Assembly: GCA_036794995.1 (NCBI GenBank)
Contig: DAIRFP010000001.1
Location: forward strand, 1 to 64,000
Source: DAIRFP01 sp036794995
GTDB taxonomy: Bacteria; Desulfobacterota; Binatia; UBA9968
Reading direction: 5' to 3'
DNA: 64,000 bases
Positions 7,956 through 15,581 of this stretch are shown here, one piece after another. The first letter of the stretch is position 1, and every line of letters starts with the position of its first letter. The notes under the pieces are model-generated. The model ran no database searches and was not told the DNA's origin. It saw only the letters and a program-made list of their open reading frames with translations. The translations under genes and the position numbers were made by a program.

Positions 7956-8471
7956 ATGTCTAAGGCGATGCTACGACGGGCGGATGCTCAAACGATTCCG
8001 ATTTCTTTCACGCTCAATGGACGTCTGCAGGAGATCGCCGTAGAGCCCCACGAATTGTTGCTCGACGTTGTGCGCGAGCGTTTGGGCATGACCGGTGCGA
8101 AGCGTTCTTGTGATGTTCAAGTTTGCGGCGCGTGTACATTGTTGGTAGACGGACGTCCCGTGAGTGCTTGCACGACCTTGGCGTTCGAGGTGAGAGACCG
8201 CTCAGTGATGACGATCGAAGGGTTGGCCGACGACAATGGCAAGCTCCATCCCTTGCAAGAAGCTTTTATCGCGCACGGCGGATTCCAGTGTGGGTTTTGC
8301 ACGCCGGGGATGATACTTGCAGCCAAAGCGCTGCTGGACGAGAATCCGAGCCCGACGGAAGACGAGTTGAAGCACTTTATGCATGGCAACATCTGCCGTT
8401 GCACGGGCTATAAGAAAATCATCGAGTCGATCATGGCCGCCGCCAAGCTTATGCGCGAAAGCCGCGCATAA
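7956..8471 (+). CDS. coxS: Molybdenum hydroxylase 2Fe-2S (small) subunit, CoxS/CutS type
   Basis: A 171-residue protein with two [2Fe-2S] clusters. The plant-ferredoxin-like N-terminal domain has GAKRSCDVQVCGACTLLVDG and a fourth cysteine in VSACTTL. The C-terminal all-helical domain has CGFCTPGMI and NICRCTGYKKI. All eight cluster cysteines are present. It relays electrons from the molybdenum centre to the FAD subunit encoded just upstream. The ATG at 7956 follows AAGGGGGATTG. The gene order here is G-M-S, and S is followed by a convergent UbiD gene instead of coxL, so the active enzyme must recruit a large subunit encoded elsewhere. Confidence 0.94.
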   Translation: MSKAMLRRADAQTIPISFTLNGRLQEIAVEPHELLLDVVRERLGMTGAKRSCDVQVCGACTLLVDGRPVSACTTLAFEVRDRSVMTIEGLADDNGKLHPLQEAFIAHGGFQCGFCTPGMILAAKALLDENPSPTEDELKHFMHGNICRCTGYKKIIESIMAAAKLMRESRA

Positions 8472-8473
8472 GC

Positions 8474-8560
8474 GTTCAAGTAGTTTCAGTCGTTCAAAAC
8501 GTCGGAACTACGATCTTCAACTACGGCTTGAACTTTTTGAACTGCTTGAACGGTTTGAAC
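8474..8560. repeat. Inverted pair of 9-bp-period repeat arrays between convergent genes
   Basis: On the left, GTTCAA or a one-base variant recurs at 8474, 8483 and 8492. On the right, the complement TTGAAC recurs at 8528, 8537, 8546 and 8555. Both arrays have an exact 9-bp period (six conserved bases plus three free ones). The two arrays are inverted relative to each other and fill the whole space between the coxS-like and ubiD-like stops, so the region can fold into a long imperfect hairpin. It may act as a bidirectional terminator or a protein-binding array. Confidence 0.8.
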
Positions 8561-8562
8561 CC

Positions 8563-9984
8563 TTAGTCTTCGATCCCGTATTCCTTCCATCTGCTCGCAA
8601 CGAGATCCAAATGCTCCTTGGGCGGCAAAGAGATCGCCGGATACTCGTGCTTTCTGGTAGCGTCGATGCCGATGCGGCAGCCGACGTTCCGGCTCGGATC
8701 ATGCTGTAGAACACCGGCCGGCGCCTGGGACGGATCAAGACCGACAGCCTGGACGTCACGTTCAATGTAGATATCTTTGTCTGGGCGAGCGTGCCAGCTG
8801 AGCGCCCAATCGACCGCGAAGTCATCCCAAACGTCGATATCGTCATCGACCACGACGGTGATCTTGCCAAAACCGGTGCGTAGCGACCACGCGCCGTACA
8901 TGAGCTGCCGCACCTGCCCGACGAACTGTTTTTTTAGAGAGATAACCAGATAGGCGCCACTGCCGCCGGCTTCCTTGAGACGGAGGTCTTTGATTGGAAT
9001 ATGCAGCGTGTCTTTCAAATGTTTGAACAACGGCCACTCACGACCGATGCCGCGAATACAACTCGATTCCGACGGCGGCATCTGGCTGATAAACGCTTGG
9101 TAGAGGGGTTTGTTCCGAAACGTCATGCAATTGATGTTGAAGAACGGCTCGTTGCCGGCTGGACCCATATAGCCGGTATACTCCCCGAAGGGACCCTCGG
9201 GTTCGACGGCGTTGGGTGGAATCTCCCCTTCGAGAACGATTTCGGCGGTTGCCGGCACTTCCAAAGGCACGGTTTCGCAAGGCACCAGGTCGACCGGTTC
9301 GCCACGCAGTGCGCCGGCAACGGCGAATTCATCGAGGGACTCCGACATCTTTGATACGGACACATAGCCGATTGACGGATCAGCACCGATCACCACCGCC
9401 ACCGGCGTGGGTTTGTTCTGCGCGTTATTCTTGAGAATATGCAGCGCTGCGTCTTGGCGCCTGCCGATCAATAGCCCGGTCTTATTGGGGCCTTTGACCT
9501 GCATGCGATAAGTGCCGATGTTGCGCACGCCGGTTTCGGGGTCTTTGGTAATTAGGTAGGGTGAGGTAAAAAACGGTGCAGGATCTTCACCCACCGTCCA
9601 CATCGGGACCGGCAGTTTGGTGATGTCGACGTCTTTACCGCGCAGAATATTCTCCTTGCAAGGAGCGTGGTTAACCATCCGGGGCGGAATCGGATTGCCC
9701 AACGCGTGGTCCCACTTGCGATTGATGCCTTCGACGGTTTCCGTTTGCAGTCCAAGGGCGTAAATTTCCCTCGAGGCGCCGAGCACGCCCGCTACCACGG
9801 GGATACTGAATCCCTTGACGTTTTCAAACACCACTGCGGGTCGTTTTGACGGTGGAATTTTCTTGAACAGTTGACGACAGACTGCGGCAATTTCCCAGTC
9901 CTTATCGACTTCCTTGGTTACGCGCTTGAGTTTGCCATGTTTTTCGAGGGTAGCCACATATTCTCGTAGGTCGCGATAAGCCAT
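8563..9984 (-). CDS. UbiD-family prenylated-flavin-dependent decarboxylase
   Basis: A 473-residue UbiD-family (de)carboxylase. Visible family blocks are MAYRDLREYVATLEKHGKLK at the N-terminus, the prenyl-FMN and active-site region VEPEGPFGEYTGYMGP, the metal-contacting IGTYRMQVKG, and late DDDIDVWDDFAVDWALS. Such enzymes reversibly decarboxylate aromatic or unsaturated acids and need prenylated FMN made by UbiX, which is not encoded here. The full length and intact EGPFGEYTG motif suggest a working enzyme. True UbiD of ubiquinone synthesis is one possibility, but catabolic decarboxylases of the same size are equally likely. The ATG is preceded by CAGGAGG. The gene converges on the coxGMS operon. 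Confidence 0.9.
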   Translation of the reverse strand: MAYRDLREYVATLEKHGKLKRVTKEVDKDWEIAAVCRQLFKKIPPSKRPAVVFENVKGFSIPVVAGVLGASREIYALGLQTETVEGINRKWDHALGNPIPPRMVNHAPCKENILRGKDVDITKLPVPMWTVGEDPAPFFTSPYLITKDPETGVRNIGTYRMQVKGPNKTGLLIGRRQDAALHILKNNAQNKPTPVAVVIGADPSIGYVSVSKMSESLDEFAVAGALRGEPVDLVPCETVPLEVPATAEIVLEGEIPPNAVEPEGPFGEYTGYMGPAGNEPFFNINCMTFRNKPLYQAFISQMPPSESSCIRGIGREWPLFKHLKDTLHIPIKDLRLKEAGGSGAYLVISLKKQFVGQVRQLMYGAWSLRTGFGKITVVVDDDIDVWDDFAVDWALSWHARPDKDIYIERDVQAVGLDPSQAPAGVLQHDPSRNVGCRIGIDATRKHEYPAISLPPKEHLDLVASRWKEYGIED

Positions 9985-10026
9985 GAATCCTCCTGAGTTA
10001 TGGAAACGGATCGAGAAGTTTTTCGT

Positions 10027-10055
10027 ATACTAGTCACAAATCCTTTATATATCAA
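10027..10055 (-). promoter_or_regulatory. Candidate sigma-70 promoter for the ubiD-type gene
   Basis: Reading on the minus strand, TTGATA (10055-10050) and TAGTAT (10032-10027) are separated by 17 bp. The -10 box ends 42 bp upstream of the ATG at 9984. Confidence 0.45.
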
Positions 10056-10219
10056 CAATCGGGATAGAAATTATCTCGATAGGGCGTTCCCCGGCGCGCG
10101 AAGGTTGAGTGGGTTTCGCCACGGCCAGGGGAGGCTCATGGGCTTGGCAAATCAAATTTCGAGAACGAGGTTAAAAAATCGATCCTCAAATCGTCTATCT
10201 TCAGATGTTCGGGGCCGAT

Positions 10220-10257
10220 AGCTTACGATGGGGCTTTTTTGGGGGGATCGCTAAGCT
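10220..10257 (-). terminator. Imperfect inverted repeat at the end of the ABC permease gene
   Basis: AGCTTACGAT (10220-10229) pairs with ATCGCTAAGCT (10247-10257) apart from one bulged base. The loop is G- and T-rich. It overlaps the stop codon of the permease gene and may end the transcript, although there is no T-tract on the minus strand. Confidence 0.35.
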
Positions 10258-11174
10258 CGGATCTCAGCGCGCATAAAAATAATATAGGAGATACCGAAGC
10301 AGACTGCCACGAGACCGAAAAGGGTTGTGATATGCGGCCAGATTAAATTGAGGCTCTGGCCCAGCTCCAGTGGAGTCGGCAAGATGCCTTCGGCCTGACT
10401 TTGTAAAGCTAGCCCGAAGACCCGGGCCGCCGGATTGAGCAGGATGTTAACGCTTTCTGAGAAGAGGGTGCTGGGAGAAATTCTGCTGACGACGTTTTCA
10501 ATATCGGCCCGGTAGGCCAGTTGTTCGGGTGTGGATGGATCGGGGACGATGACACTGGCGATGCCCTGACTTACGATGACGACGAAGAGCGTCATGAACA
10601 GCCAAACTGCCATCGACGCAAGGGCCGCGGTTACGGTCTTCTGAAAGAGCAGAGAGAAGAGCATGGCGAGAGCCAGCCAAAAACCAACGTAGAAAACGCC
10701 GACAAAGGTAAAAATGAGCATGCGCCAGAGCTCCTCCGTGTTGGGAGGAAAGCCCAGCAACGTGATCCCCAAGCCGATGACCAGCAAAAGAATGGAGCCC
10801 CAGAGTATGGCTACTGTGGTCAGCCCGGCAAAAAATTTCCCATTGATCAAGCTGTCGCGATAGATGGGCTGCGAAAGCACGCGACTCAGAGTTCCCCGCG
10901 CATATTCACCGCTGATGGAGTCGAAACCTAGCGTGATTCCCACCAGCGGGCCAAAGAACCCTAAAAACGTCGCCAAAGAAAAGACCGTGCCGGTGCCCGA
11001 CGTCAACAAGAACAAAAAAACATATTGAGCCGGGGCGTTCTCGGTGTCTTGACGGATGGCTTGGCCGGAGGCATAAGTGGCCCACAAGCCGATCAAAACG
11101 ATGAGCGCGAGAAGGATCATGAAACGGCGGCTGCTGAAGTGATCGGCCAGTTCTTTCCAGAAGACGACACTCAT
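10251..11174 (-). CDS. ABC-2-type transporter permease (NosY-like)
   Basis: A 307-residue membrane protein with about six transmembrane helices: near 20-37, 52-85, 115-140, 150-172, 180-205 and 280-303. The N-terminal MSVVFWKELADHFSSRRFMILL and the SGEYARGTLSRVLSQPIYRDSLINGKF segment are typical of ABC-2 permeases such as NosY, where the latter is the coupling region. It pairs with the ATPase encoded 2 bp upstream, and a NEW3-domain protein starts the operon. It is presumably an exporter or an extracytoplasmic-assembly complex; the cargo is not visible. In NosDFY-type systems such pumps support copper enzyme maturation, but no NosD is here. Confidence 0.88.
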   Translation of the reverse strand: MSVVFWKELADHFSSRRFMILLALIVLIGLWATYASGQAIRQDTENAPAQYVFLFLLTSGTGTVFSLATFLGFFGPLVGITLGFDSISGEYARGTLSRVLSQPIYRDSLINGKFFAGLTTVAILWGSILLLVIGLGITLLGFPPNTEELWRMLIFTFVGVFYVGFWLALAMLFSLLFQKTVTAALASMAVWLFMTLFVVIVSQGIASVIVPDPSTPEQLAYRADIENVVSRISPSTLFSESVNILLNPAARVFGLALQSQAEGILPTPLELGQSLNLIWPHITTLFGLVAVCFGISYIIFMRAEIRA

Positions 11175-11176
11175 GG

Positions 11177-12109
11177 TTATGCCTCGCGGAAGTATTTCAG
11201 ATAGATTTCCTCTAAAGTCGGGTCTTCAGAACGGAGCTGCAAGAGCGGCAGGTTCCTCCGCGCCAGCAATGATACGACCTCGGAACGCACGTCTCTGGTG
11301 CAACGGAGAAATAAGCCGTGACCGCGCTTTTCAATTTCATCGACTCCGTTAATCGCCCGCAGGTCATTTTCTAGGCCGTTGGCGCCTGCGCCTACCTCCA
11401 GTAAAAAGTTCCACTGCCGTTCTTTGAGGATGGCTCGCCCCAACTCGTCCATCTGTCCTTGGACGATGAGTCGTCCTTTGACAATGATACCGACGCGGCT
11501 GCAAATCTCCTGGACTTGCTGAAGTTGGTGCGAGGAGAGCATCACCGTCAGGTTGCGCTCCCGATTAAGACCCTTGATCAACTCCAGGATGCGAATCGCC
11601 CCGTCCGGATCTATGCCGAGGGTCGGCTCATCAAGGATGACGGCCCGCGGCTTTTTCACTAGAACTTCGGCGATGCCGAGGCGTTGCTTCATGCCGCGGG
11701 AGAATTCCCGCACCAACCGTCGACCGTCTTCGCTCAGGCCGACTTGGTCTAAGACTTCTGAAGTCCGTCGCCGAGCTTCGTCGTCTGGAATCCGGTTCAG
11801 CCGCGCCATGTAGAGCAGGTTTTCTCCGGCGCTCATGTCCTCGTAAAATCCGGGGTTTTCCGGCAGGTAGCCGACACGGCGCTTTACTTCGAGAGATTGG
11901 CGCGTCGGGTCGAAGCCGCAAACCGAAGCGCGCCCCGATGTCGCTTCCGTGAGGCCGAGGAGCATCAGGATCGTGGTTGTTTTGCCGGCGCCGTTGGGGC
12001 CGAGAAAACCGAATATCTCGCCCTCCTGGACTGTAAGGTTGAGCGCATTGACCGCGAGCTTGTCGTGGTACCGCTTCGTCAGGTTTTGGGTTTCGACAAC
12101 AGCGCTCAT
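11177..12109 (-). CDS. ABC transporter ATP-binding protein (CcmA/NosF-like)
   Basis: A 310-residue ATPase of the drug/CcmA/NosF class. It has Walker A GPNGAGKTTT, a Q-loop replaced by YLPENPGFYEDM (the PE variant typical of this class), signature FSRGMKQRLGIAEVLV, Walker B RAVILDEPTLGID, and the switch His in MLSSHQLQQV. A C-terminal domain of about 80 residues follows. The ATG at 12109 overlaps the stop of the upstream NEW3-domain gene by four bases (ATGA), a sign of translational coupling. It powers the permease encoded directly downstream. Confidence 0.92.
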   Translation of the reverse strand: MSAVVETQNLTKRYHDKLAVNALNLTVQEGEIFGFLGPNGAGKTTTILMLLGLTEATSGRASVCGFDPTRQSLEVKRRVGYLPENPGFYEDMSAGENLLYMARLNRIPDDEARRRTSEVLDQVGLSEDGRRLVREFSRGMKQRLGIAEVLVKKPRAVILDEPTLGIDPDGAIRILELIKGLNRERNLTVMLSSHQLQQVQEICSRVGIIVKGRLIVQGQMDELGRAILKERQWNFLLEVGAGANGLENDLRAINGVDEIEKRGHGLFLRCTRDVRSEVVSLLARRNLPLLQLRSEDPTLEEIYLKYFREA

Positions 12110-13365
12110 CTGCGTCCTAACCGGAAGAATACCACAGCCAATCCCAAAACCACCAAAGCAACGATGCCGAATCCGATCCAGCCCCAGACCGTGGGTGTCG
12201 AAACCGTCACCCTGAACTCCACCGACTTGTTGACTTCGGGAGCGTTGGCGGTGAGGGTTAAAAGATAGTCGCCGGCGATGGTTCGATCCGGCGCGAGAAT
12301 TTCCATCTTGATCTCCTTCACCTCGCCAGAGTTCAGTGCGTCGATCTTGTCCGGCCTGAACTCCACCGTCCATTTATCATTGGGCTTTTTGCTAAGAAAA
12401 GATAGGTTGCGGATCGGCGCGGTGCCGGCGTTGCCGACGAGGAAATCCACCGGAGTCTTCTTGCCGGCGGTCAGGGACGTATTGAGAGTCCCGGCAGACG
12501 AGCCCATCTTGAGGTCTTGGGTGCCTTTGAGACTGACTTTTACAGTGGCGGACGCTTCAAAGGCACCGGCGCGGGCGCGAATCGTTACCGGACTCTCCGC
12601 CGCTTCGGCCCGGGCCGGAGTGTCGATTTCGACGCTCAGAGTCTCGGAGGCGTTTTCCTTGAGTTGGATAGAGGAGATTTGGGTGTCACCGAACTGCGGC
12701 TTGAAACGCACGGTCCAGCCCTGGGGGGGCTGCGCTACCAAAGATACGGTCAAAGGCTTCGGTGTCTCGTTTTTCAGATCCACCGTGAACTTCAGGGTTT
12801 GACCCGACGCCGTGCTGAGCACCGGATATTGGCTCGTGAGCTTCAATCCGCCGGTTTCGACTTTCTTCGATGTTACGCGAAAATTGATGGTCTCGGCGTA
12901 CTGCGTGGCGCCCCTAGTATCTTTAGCGGTAACTTTGACCTGATAGGTTCCCGGCCTCGTAGCTTCGGGAACCTTAGCTTTGAACTCGATGGTCGTGGAT
13001 TTGATTGCGGAGGCCTCAGCTCCCGCCCCCGCGACGGTAACCGAACGAATCGGGTAGCTTGGATAGCGGGAATTGAAGTTCACGTCCCAGCCTTTCGGCA
13101 CTCCATCGAGGGACAGATTGACTTCAACCGGATCTCTTGTCCGGTTCACGATCTCTGCGTCCATGGTGACTTCTTGGCCCTGTCCTACGGTTAGATCCTT
13201 GAACGGCAGAATCAAATTAAAGGTTTCTTTGGATTGAGAAGCGGCGCTCTGTTCGGCTTTTTCAGCGGCAAATGCCAGGGAACCAGTAGCAACCGAGAAA
13301 AGAAAAAAACATACGAAAACATCGATCAACTTCCGCACACCAATCCGATCGGCCCCAATCCTCAT
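12106..13365 (-). CDS. NEW3-domain membrane-anchored extracytoplasmic protein, partner of the ABC-2 transporter
   Basis: A 419-residue protein with a signal sequence (about 1-35, LIDVFVCFFLFSVATGSLAFAA), three or so immunoglobulin-like beta repeats, and a C-terminal anchor WGWIGFGIVALVVLGLAVVFF followed by RLGRR. The repeats share the pattern of NEW3 domains: VPKGWDVNF, PPQGWTVRFKPQFG and PNDKWTVEFRPDKI are the same motif in successive repeats. The ATG at 13365 is preceded by GGAGGG. Coupling to an ABC ATPase and permease (four-base overlap) suggests it is the surface-exposed part of the same complex. Proteins like this pair with ABC-2 transporters in many bacteria, but their function is not established. 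Confidence 0.85.
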   Translation of the reverse strand: MRIGADRIGVRKLIDVFVCFFLFSVATGSLAFAAEKAEQSAASQSKETFNLILPFKDLTVGQGQEVTMDAEIVNRTRDPVEVNLSLDGVPKGWDVNFNSRYPSYPIRSVTVAGAGAEASAIKSTTIEFKAKVPEATRPGTYQVKVTAKDTRGATQYAETINFRVTSKKVETGGLKLTSQYPVLSTASGQTLKFTVDLKNETPKPLTVSLVAQPPQGWTVRFKPQFGDTQISSIQLKENASETLSVEIDTPARAEAAESPVTIRARAGAFEASATVKVSLKGTQDLKMGSSAGTLNTSLTAGKKTPVDFLVGNAGTAPIRNLSFLSKKPNDKWTVEFRPDKIDALNSGEVKEIKMEILAPDRTIAGDYLLTLTANAPEVNKSVEFRVTVSTPTVWGWIGFGIVALVVLGLAVVFFRLGRR

Positions 13366-13444
13366 AGGAAGCCCTCCAGGCTGAATTTTTTGTAGCAGAT
13401 AAATAACCATAATAAACCCTCGGGTCAAGCCCTTTCTATTAGTT

Positions 13445-13903
13445 CTATTGGTCTAGTTTTGCCAACTGCCTAAGCCCCTCGTAGAGAACGATTGAAACGG
13501 CATTGGATAAATTCAGGCTGCGCACGCCGGCGCTCATCATAGGAATGCGATAACAGCGCTCCGGATTGGCATCCAAAAGTTCCTGCGGCAATCCCCGGGT
13601 CTCGGGACCAAAAACAAGGTAATCGGTCTCCTGATAGCGAGCCCGAATGAAAGACTGGGTTGCCCGCTTGGAGAAGTAAAGCATGCCGCCGGCGCTGTTC
13701 CGCCCTAGAAAATCATTCCACGACCCGTACAGCCGAAGATCGACGAACTCCCAGTAGTCGAGCCCGGCACGTTTTAGATGTTTGTCATCGATCTTGAAAC
13801 CCAGGGGTTCGATCAAATGGAGTGGCGTTAGCGTTGCCGCGCAGAGCCGCGCTATGCTTCCCGTATTCGGCGGAATCTCCGGCTCGAACAGGACAACATG
13901 CAT
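13445..13903 (-). CDS. trmL: tRNA (cytidine/uridine-34 2'-O)-methyltransferase TrmL
   Basis: A 152-residue SPOUT methyltransferase. MHVVLFEPEIPPNTGSIARL, LIEPLGFKIDDKHLKRAGLDYW, the knot motif LVFGPETRGLP and the C-terminal IPMMSAGVRSLNLSNAVSIV are all diagnostic of TrmL (YibK). It adds a 2'-O-methyl group to the wobble base of tRNA-Leu. The length is normal. The start lies 4 bp after the dtd stop, so the pair is a tRNA-quality operon. Confidence 0.95.
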   Translation of the reverse strand: MHVVLFEPEIPPNTGSIARLCAATLTPLHLIEPLGFKIDDKHLKRAGLDYWEFVDLRLYGSWNDFLGRNSAGGMLYFSKRATQSFIRARYQETDYLVFGPETRGLPQELLDANPERCYRIPMMSAGVRSLNLSNAVSIVLYEGLRQLAKLDQ

Positions 13904-13907
13904 CGTT

Positions 13908-14345
13908 CTAACTGTCCACGATGAAAGTGACCGGCCCGTCGTTGGTCAAGGCGACCTCCATCCGGGCTCTGAATTGGCCCGTTGCCACTGCCAGTCCGAA
14001 GCCGCGCAAGCTTTGCACGAAATACTCGTATAGTTTTTCAGCCGCGGCCGGCGGAGCCGCAGCGCTAAACGACGGACGATTGCCCTTGTTGCAATCGCCG
14101 TAGAGGGTGAATTCCGGCACCACCAAAACTTCTTTCCCTGCTTCCTCAAGCGAACGATTCATCTGGTCATTCTTGTCCGCAAAAATCCTTAGATTCTTGA
14201 TCTTCCCCGCAAGTCGATCGGCGTTACTTTCGCCATCGTCTTTAGCCACTCCCAAAAAGACACATAATCCGGCGCCGATGGCTCCGACCAGTTGGCCGGC
14301 AACGGACACCTCGGCGCGCGATACCCTTTGGATGACGGCTCTCAC
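13908..14345 (-). CDS. dtd: D-aminoacyl-tRNA deacylase
   Basis: A 145-residue DTD protein. It begins with GTG at 14345 giving the family start MRAVIQRVSRAEVSV, has the active-site stretch VPEFTLYGDCNKGNRPSF (normally SQFTL) and the Gly-cisPro segment NDGPVTFIVD near the C-terminus. It removes D-amino acids and glycine wrongly loaded on tRNA. The Ser-Gln of the common SQFTL motif is Pro-Glu here. The GTG start is the very first codon of the 55-bp repeat next to the N gap, so the upstream region must be read from after the gap. Confidence 0.93.
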   Translation of the reverse strand: MRAVIQRVSRAEVSVAGQLVGAIGAGLCVFLGVAKDDGESNADRLAGKIKNLRIFADKNDQMNRSLEEAGKEVLVVPEFTLYGDCNKGNRPSFSAAAPPAAAEKLYEYFVQSLRGFGLAVATGQFRARMEVALTNDGPVTFIVDS

Positions 14346-14552
14346 GGCAACGTGGGCTCGAGATTTTGGTCTTTTTCAGGTTCGTGTATCAACTGGANNN
14401 NNNNNNNNNNNNNNNNNNNNNNNNNNNNNNNNNNNNNNNNNNNNNNNNNNNNNNNNNNNNNNNNNNNNNNNNNNNNNNNNNNNNNNNNNNNNNNNNNCAC
14501 GGCAACGTGGGCTCGAGATTTTGGTCTTTTTCAGGTTCGTGTATCAACTGGA
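14343..14552. other. Scaffold gap of 100 N flanked by an identical 55-bp duplication
   Basis: Positions 14398-14497 are N. The 55 bp ending exactly at the left edge of the gap (14343-14397) are identical to the 55 bp starting exactly at its right edge (14498-14552). This is the pattern of two contigs that overlap by one assembler k-mer and were spaced with Ns. The true sequence very likely has one copy and no gap. The stretch from 14346 to 14754 holds no gene that I can support; any reading frame through it is an artefact. Confidence 0.93.
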
Positions 14553-14754
14553 TCTTGCAATGATAGAGAGCCGCTATTTGGATAGACGACCTGCCCCTTC
14601 ATGAGGATTCCGGGTTGCTATATCAGGTAACAAAGAAACTTGACCTTGACAATGACCCGGCTAAAGGATTTTAGAGACACAGCCGCAAGTCGGTCGATAG
14701 GTGTACTATTATGGTATGCTTGATCAAGCTCGGGGACCGACCGAGTAAGTCCAC

Positions 14755-15510
14755 ATGAGCGTCTCACAACGACTTTCTATCGCGCTTGCCCTACTGACTT
14801 GGATGTGGGCCTGGGCCGCCCATCCGTCCTTGGTCGTGGCTGGGGAGCATCGCTCCGAAGGTTCGCAGAGCGCAGTTACGAGCAAGGTTTTGGGAATGGT
14901 ATCGCTGGCAGGAGCCTACGAGAAACCGCCTCGCCTGAAGGTTTTTAAGAGTCGGAATTTCTGCGGCCCATGGGTTCCTAATGAAACCCTGCTGGTGGAC
15001 AGTGAGGGGGGAGTCCGGAATGCCGTGATCGTCCTTCATCCTCTGGATCGCCCGGCGAGAGTGCAGCCCTCGAGTATTGTGTTAGATAATCGAAAATGCG
15101 CTTTTTCTCCTCATGTCCAAGTGGCGCCGGTGGACAGCGAATTGCGGCTCAAGAACAGTGACCCGATTCTTCATACGGTACATGCCCGCCTGGGTCAGGA
15201 GACCTTATTCAACGTGGGGCTTCCCAGGTGGAGACAAGTGACCAAGTCCCTAACCCGAAGCGGCATTGTCCGGATTGACTGCGACGTTCTGCATACCTGG
15301 ATGAGCGCGGCGATTGTGGTCACCGCAAGTCCCTTTTATGCGGTGACCGATCAGCACGGGCGATTTGCCATCGATCAGTTGCCCACAGGGGAATATGAAA
15401 TGGAAGCCTGGCACGAGAAATTGGGCACCAGGAGGCGGCGTCTGGTCATTGCCGCCGCCGGACAGACTACTGTCGATGTCGTCTATAGCGTAAGTCAAAG
15501 GATGCCGTGA
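14755..15510 (+). CDS. Secreted cupredoxin-like protein with C-terminal beta-sandwich domain
   Basis: A 251-residue protein with a signal peptide (about 1-29, ALALLTWMWAWAAHPSLVVAG). The middle part has Cys and His residues set as in cupredoxin-like periplasmic proteins: SRNFCGPWVPNETL, RKCAFSPHVQV, DPILHTVHARL and RIDCDVLHTWMSAAIVV. The end (about 195-245) is a carboxypeptidase-regulatory-like fold: PFYAVTDQHGRFAIDQLPTGEYEMEAWHEKLG. Similar proteins are often annotated as methylamine-utilisation or plastocyanin-like. Metal binding is inferred from the His/Cys/Met pattern and from the copper-type P-ATPase 0.9 kb downstream. No strong ribosome site precedes the ATG. Confidence 0.75.
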   Translation: MSVSQRLSIALALLTWMWAWAAHPSLVVAGEHRSEGSQSAVTSKVLGMVSLAGAYEKPPRLKVFKSRNFCGPWVPNETLLVDSEGGVRNAVIVLHPLDRPARVQPSSIVLDNRKCAFSPHVQVAPVDSELRLKNSDPILHTVHARLGQETLFNVGLPRWRQVTKSLTRSGIVRIDCDVLHTWMSAAIVVTASPFYAVTDQHGRFAIDQLPTGEYEMEAWHEKLGTRRRRLVIAAAGQTTVDVVYSVSQRMP

Positions 15511-15581
15511 TGTGATTTTCCAAGTCGTTTTTGTTACCGTCCTTGGGTGAGGTTCGATCCGTTTGTTATGAGGGGAGCGTG

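Noticed and set aside
14107..14604. Open frames running through the N gap
   Set aside because: They exist only because Ns are read as open codons and lie antisense to dtd.
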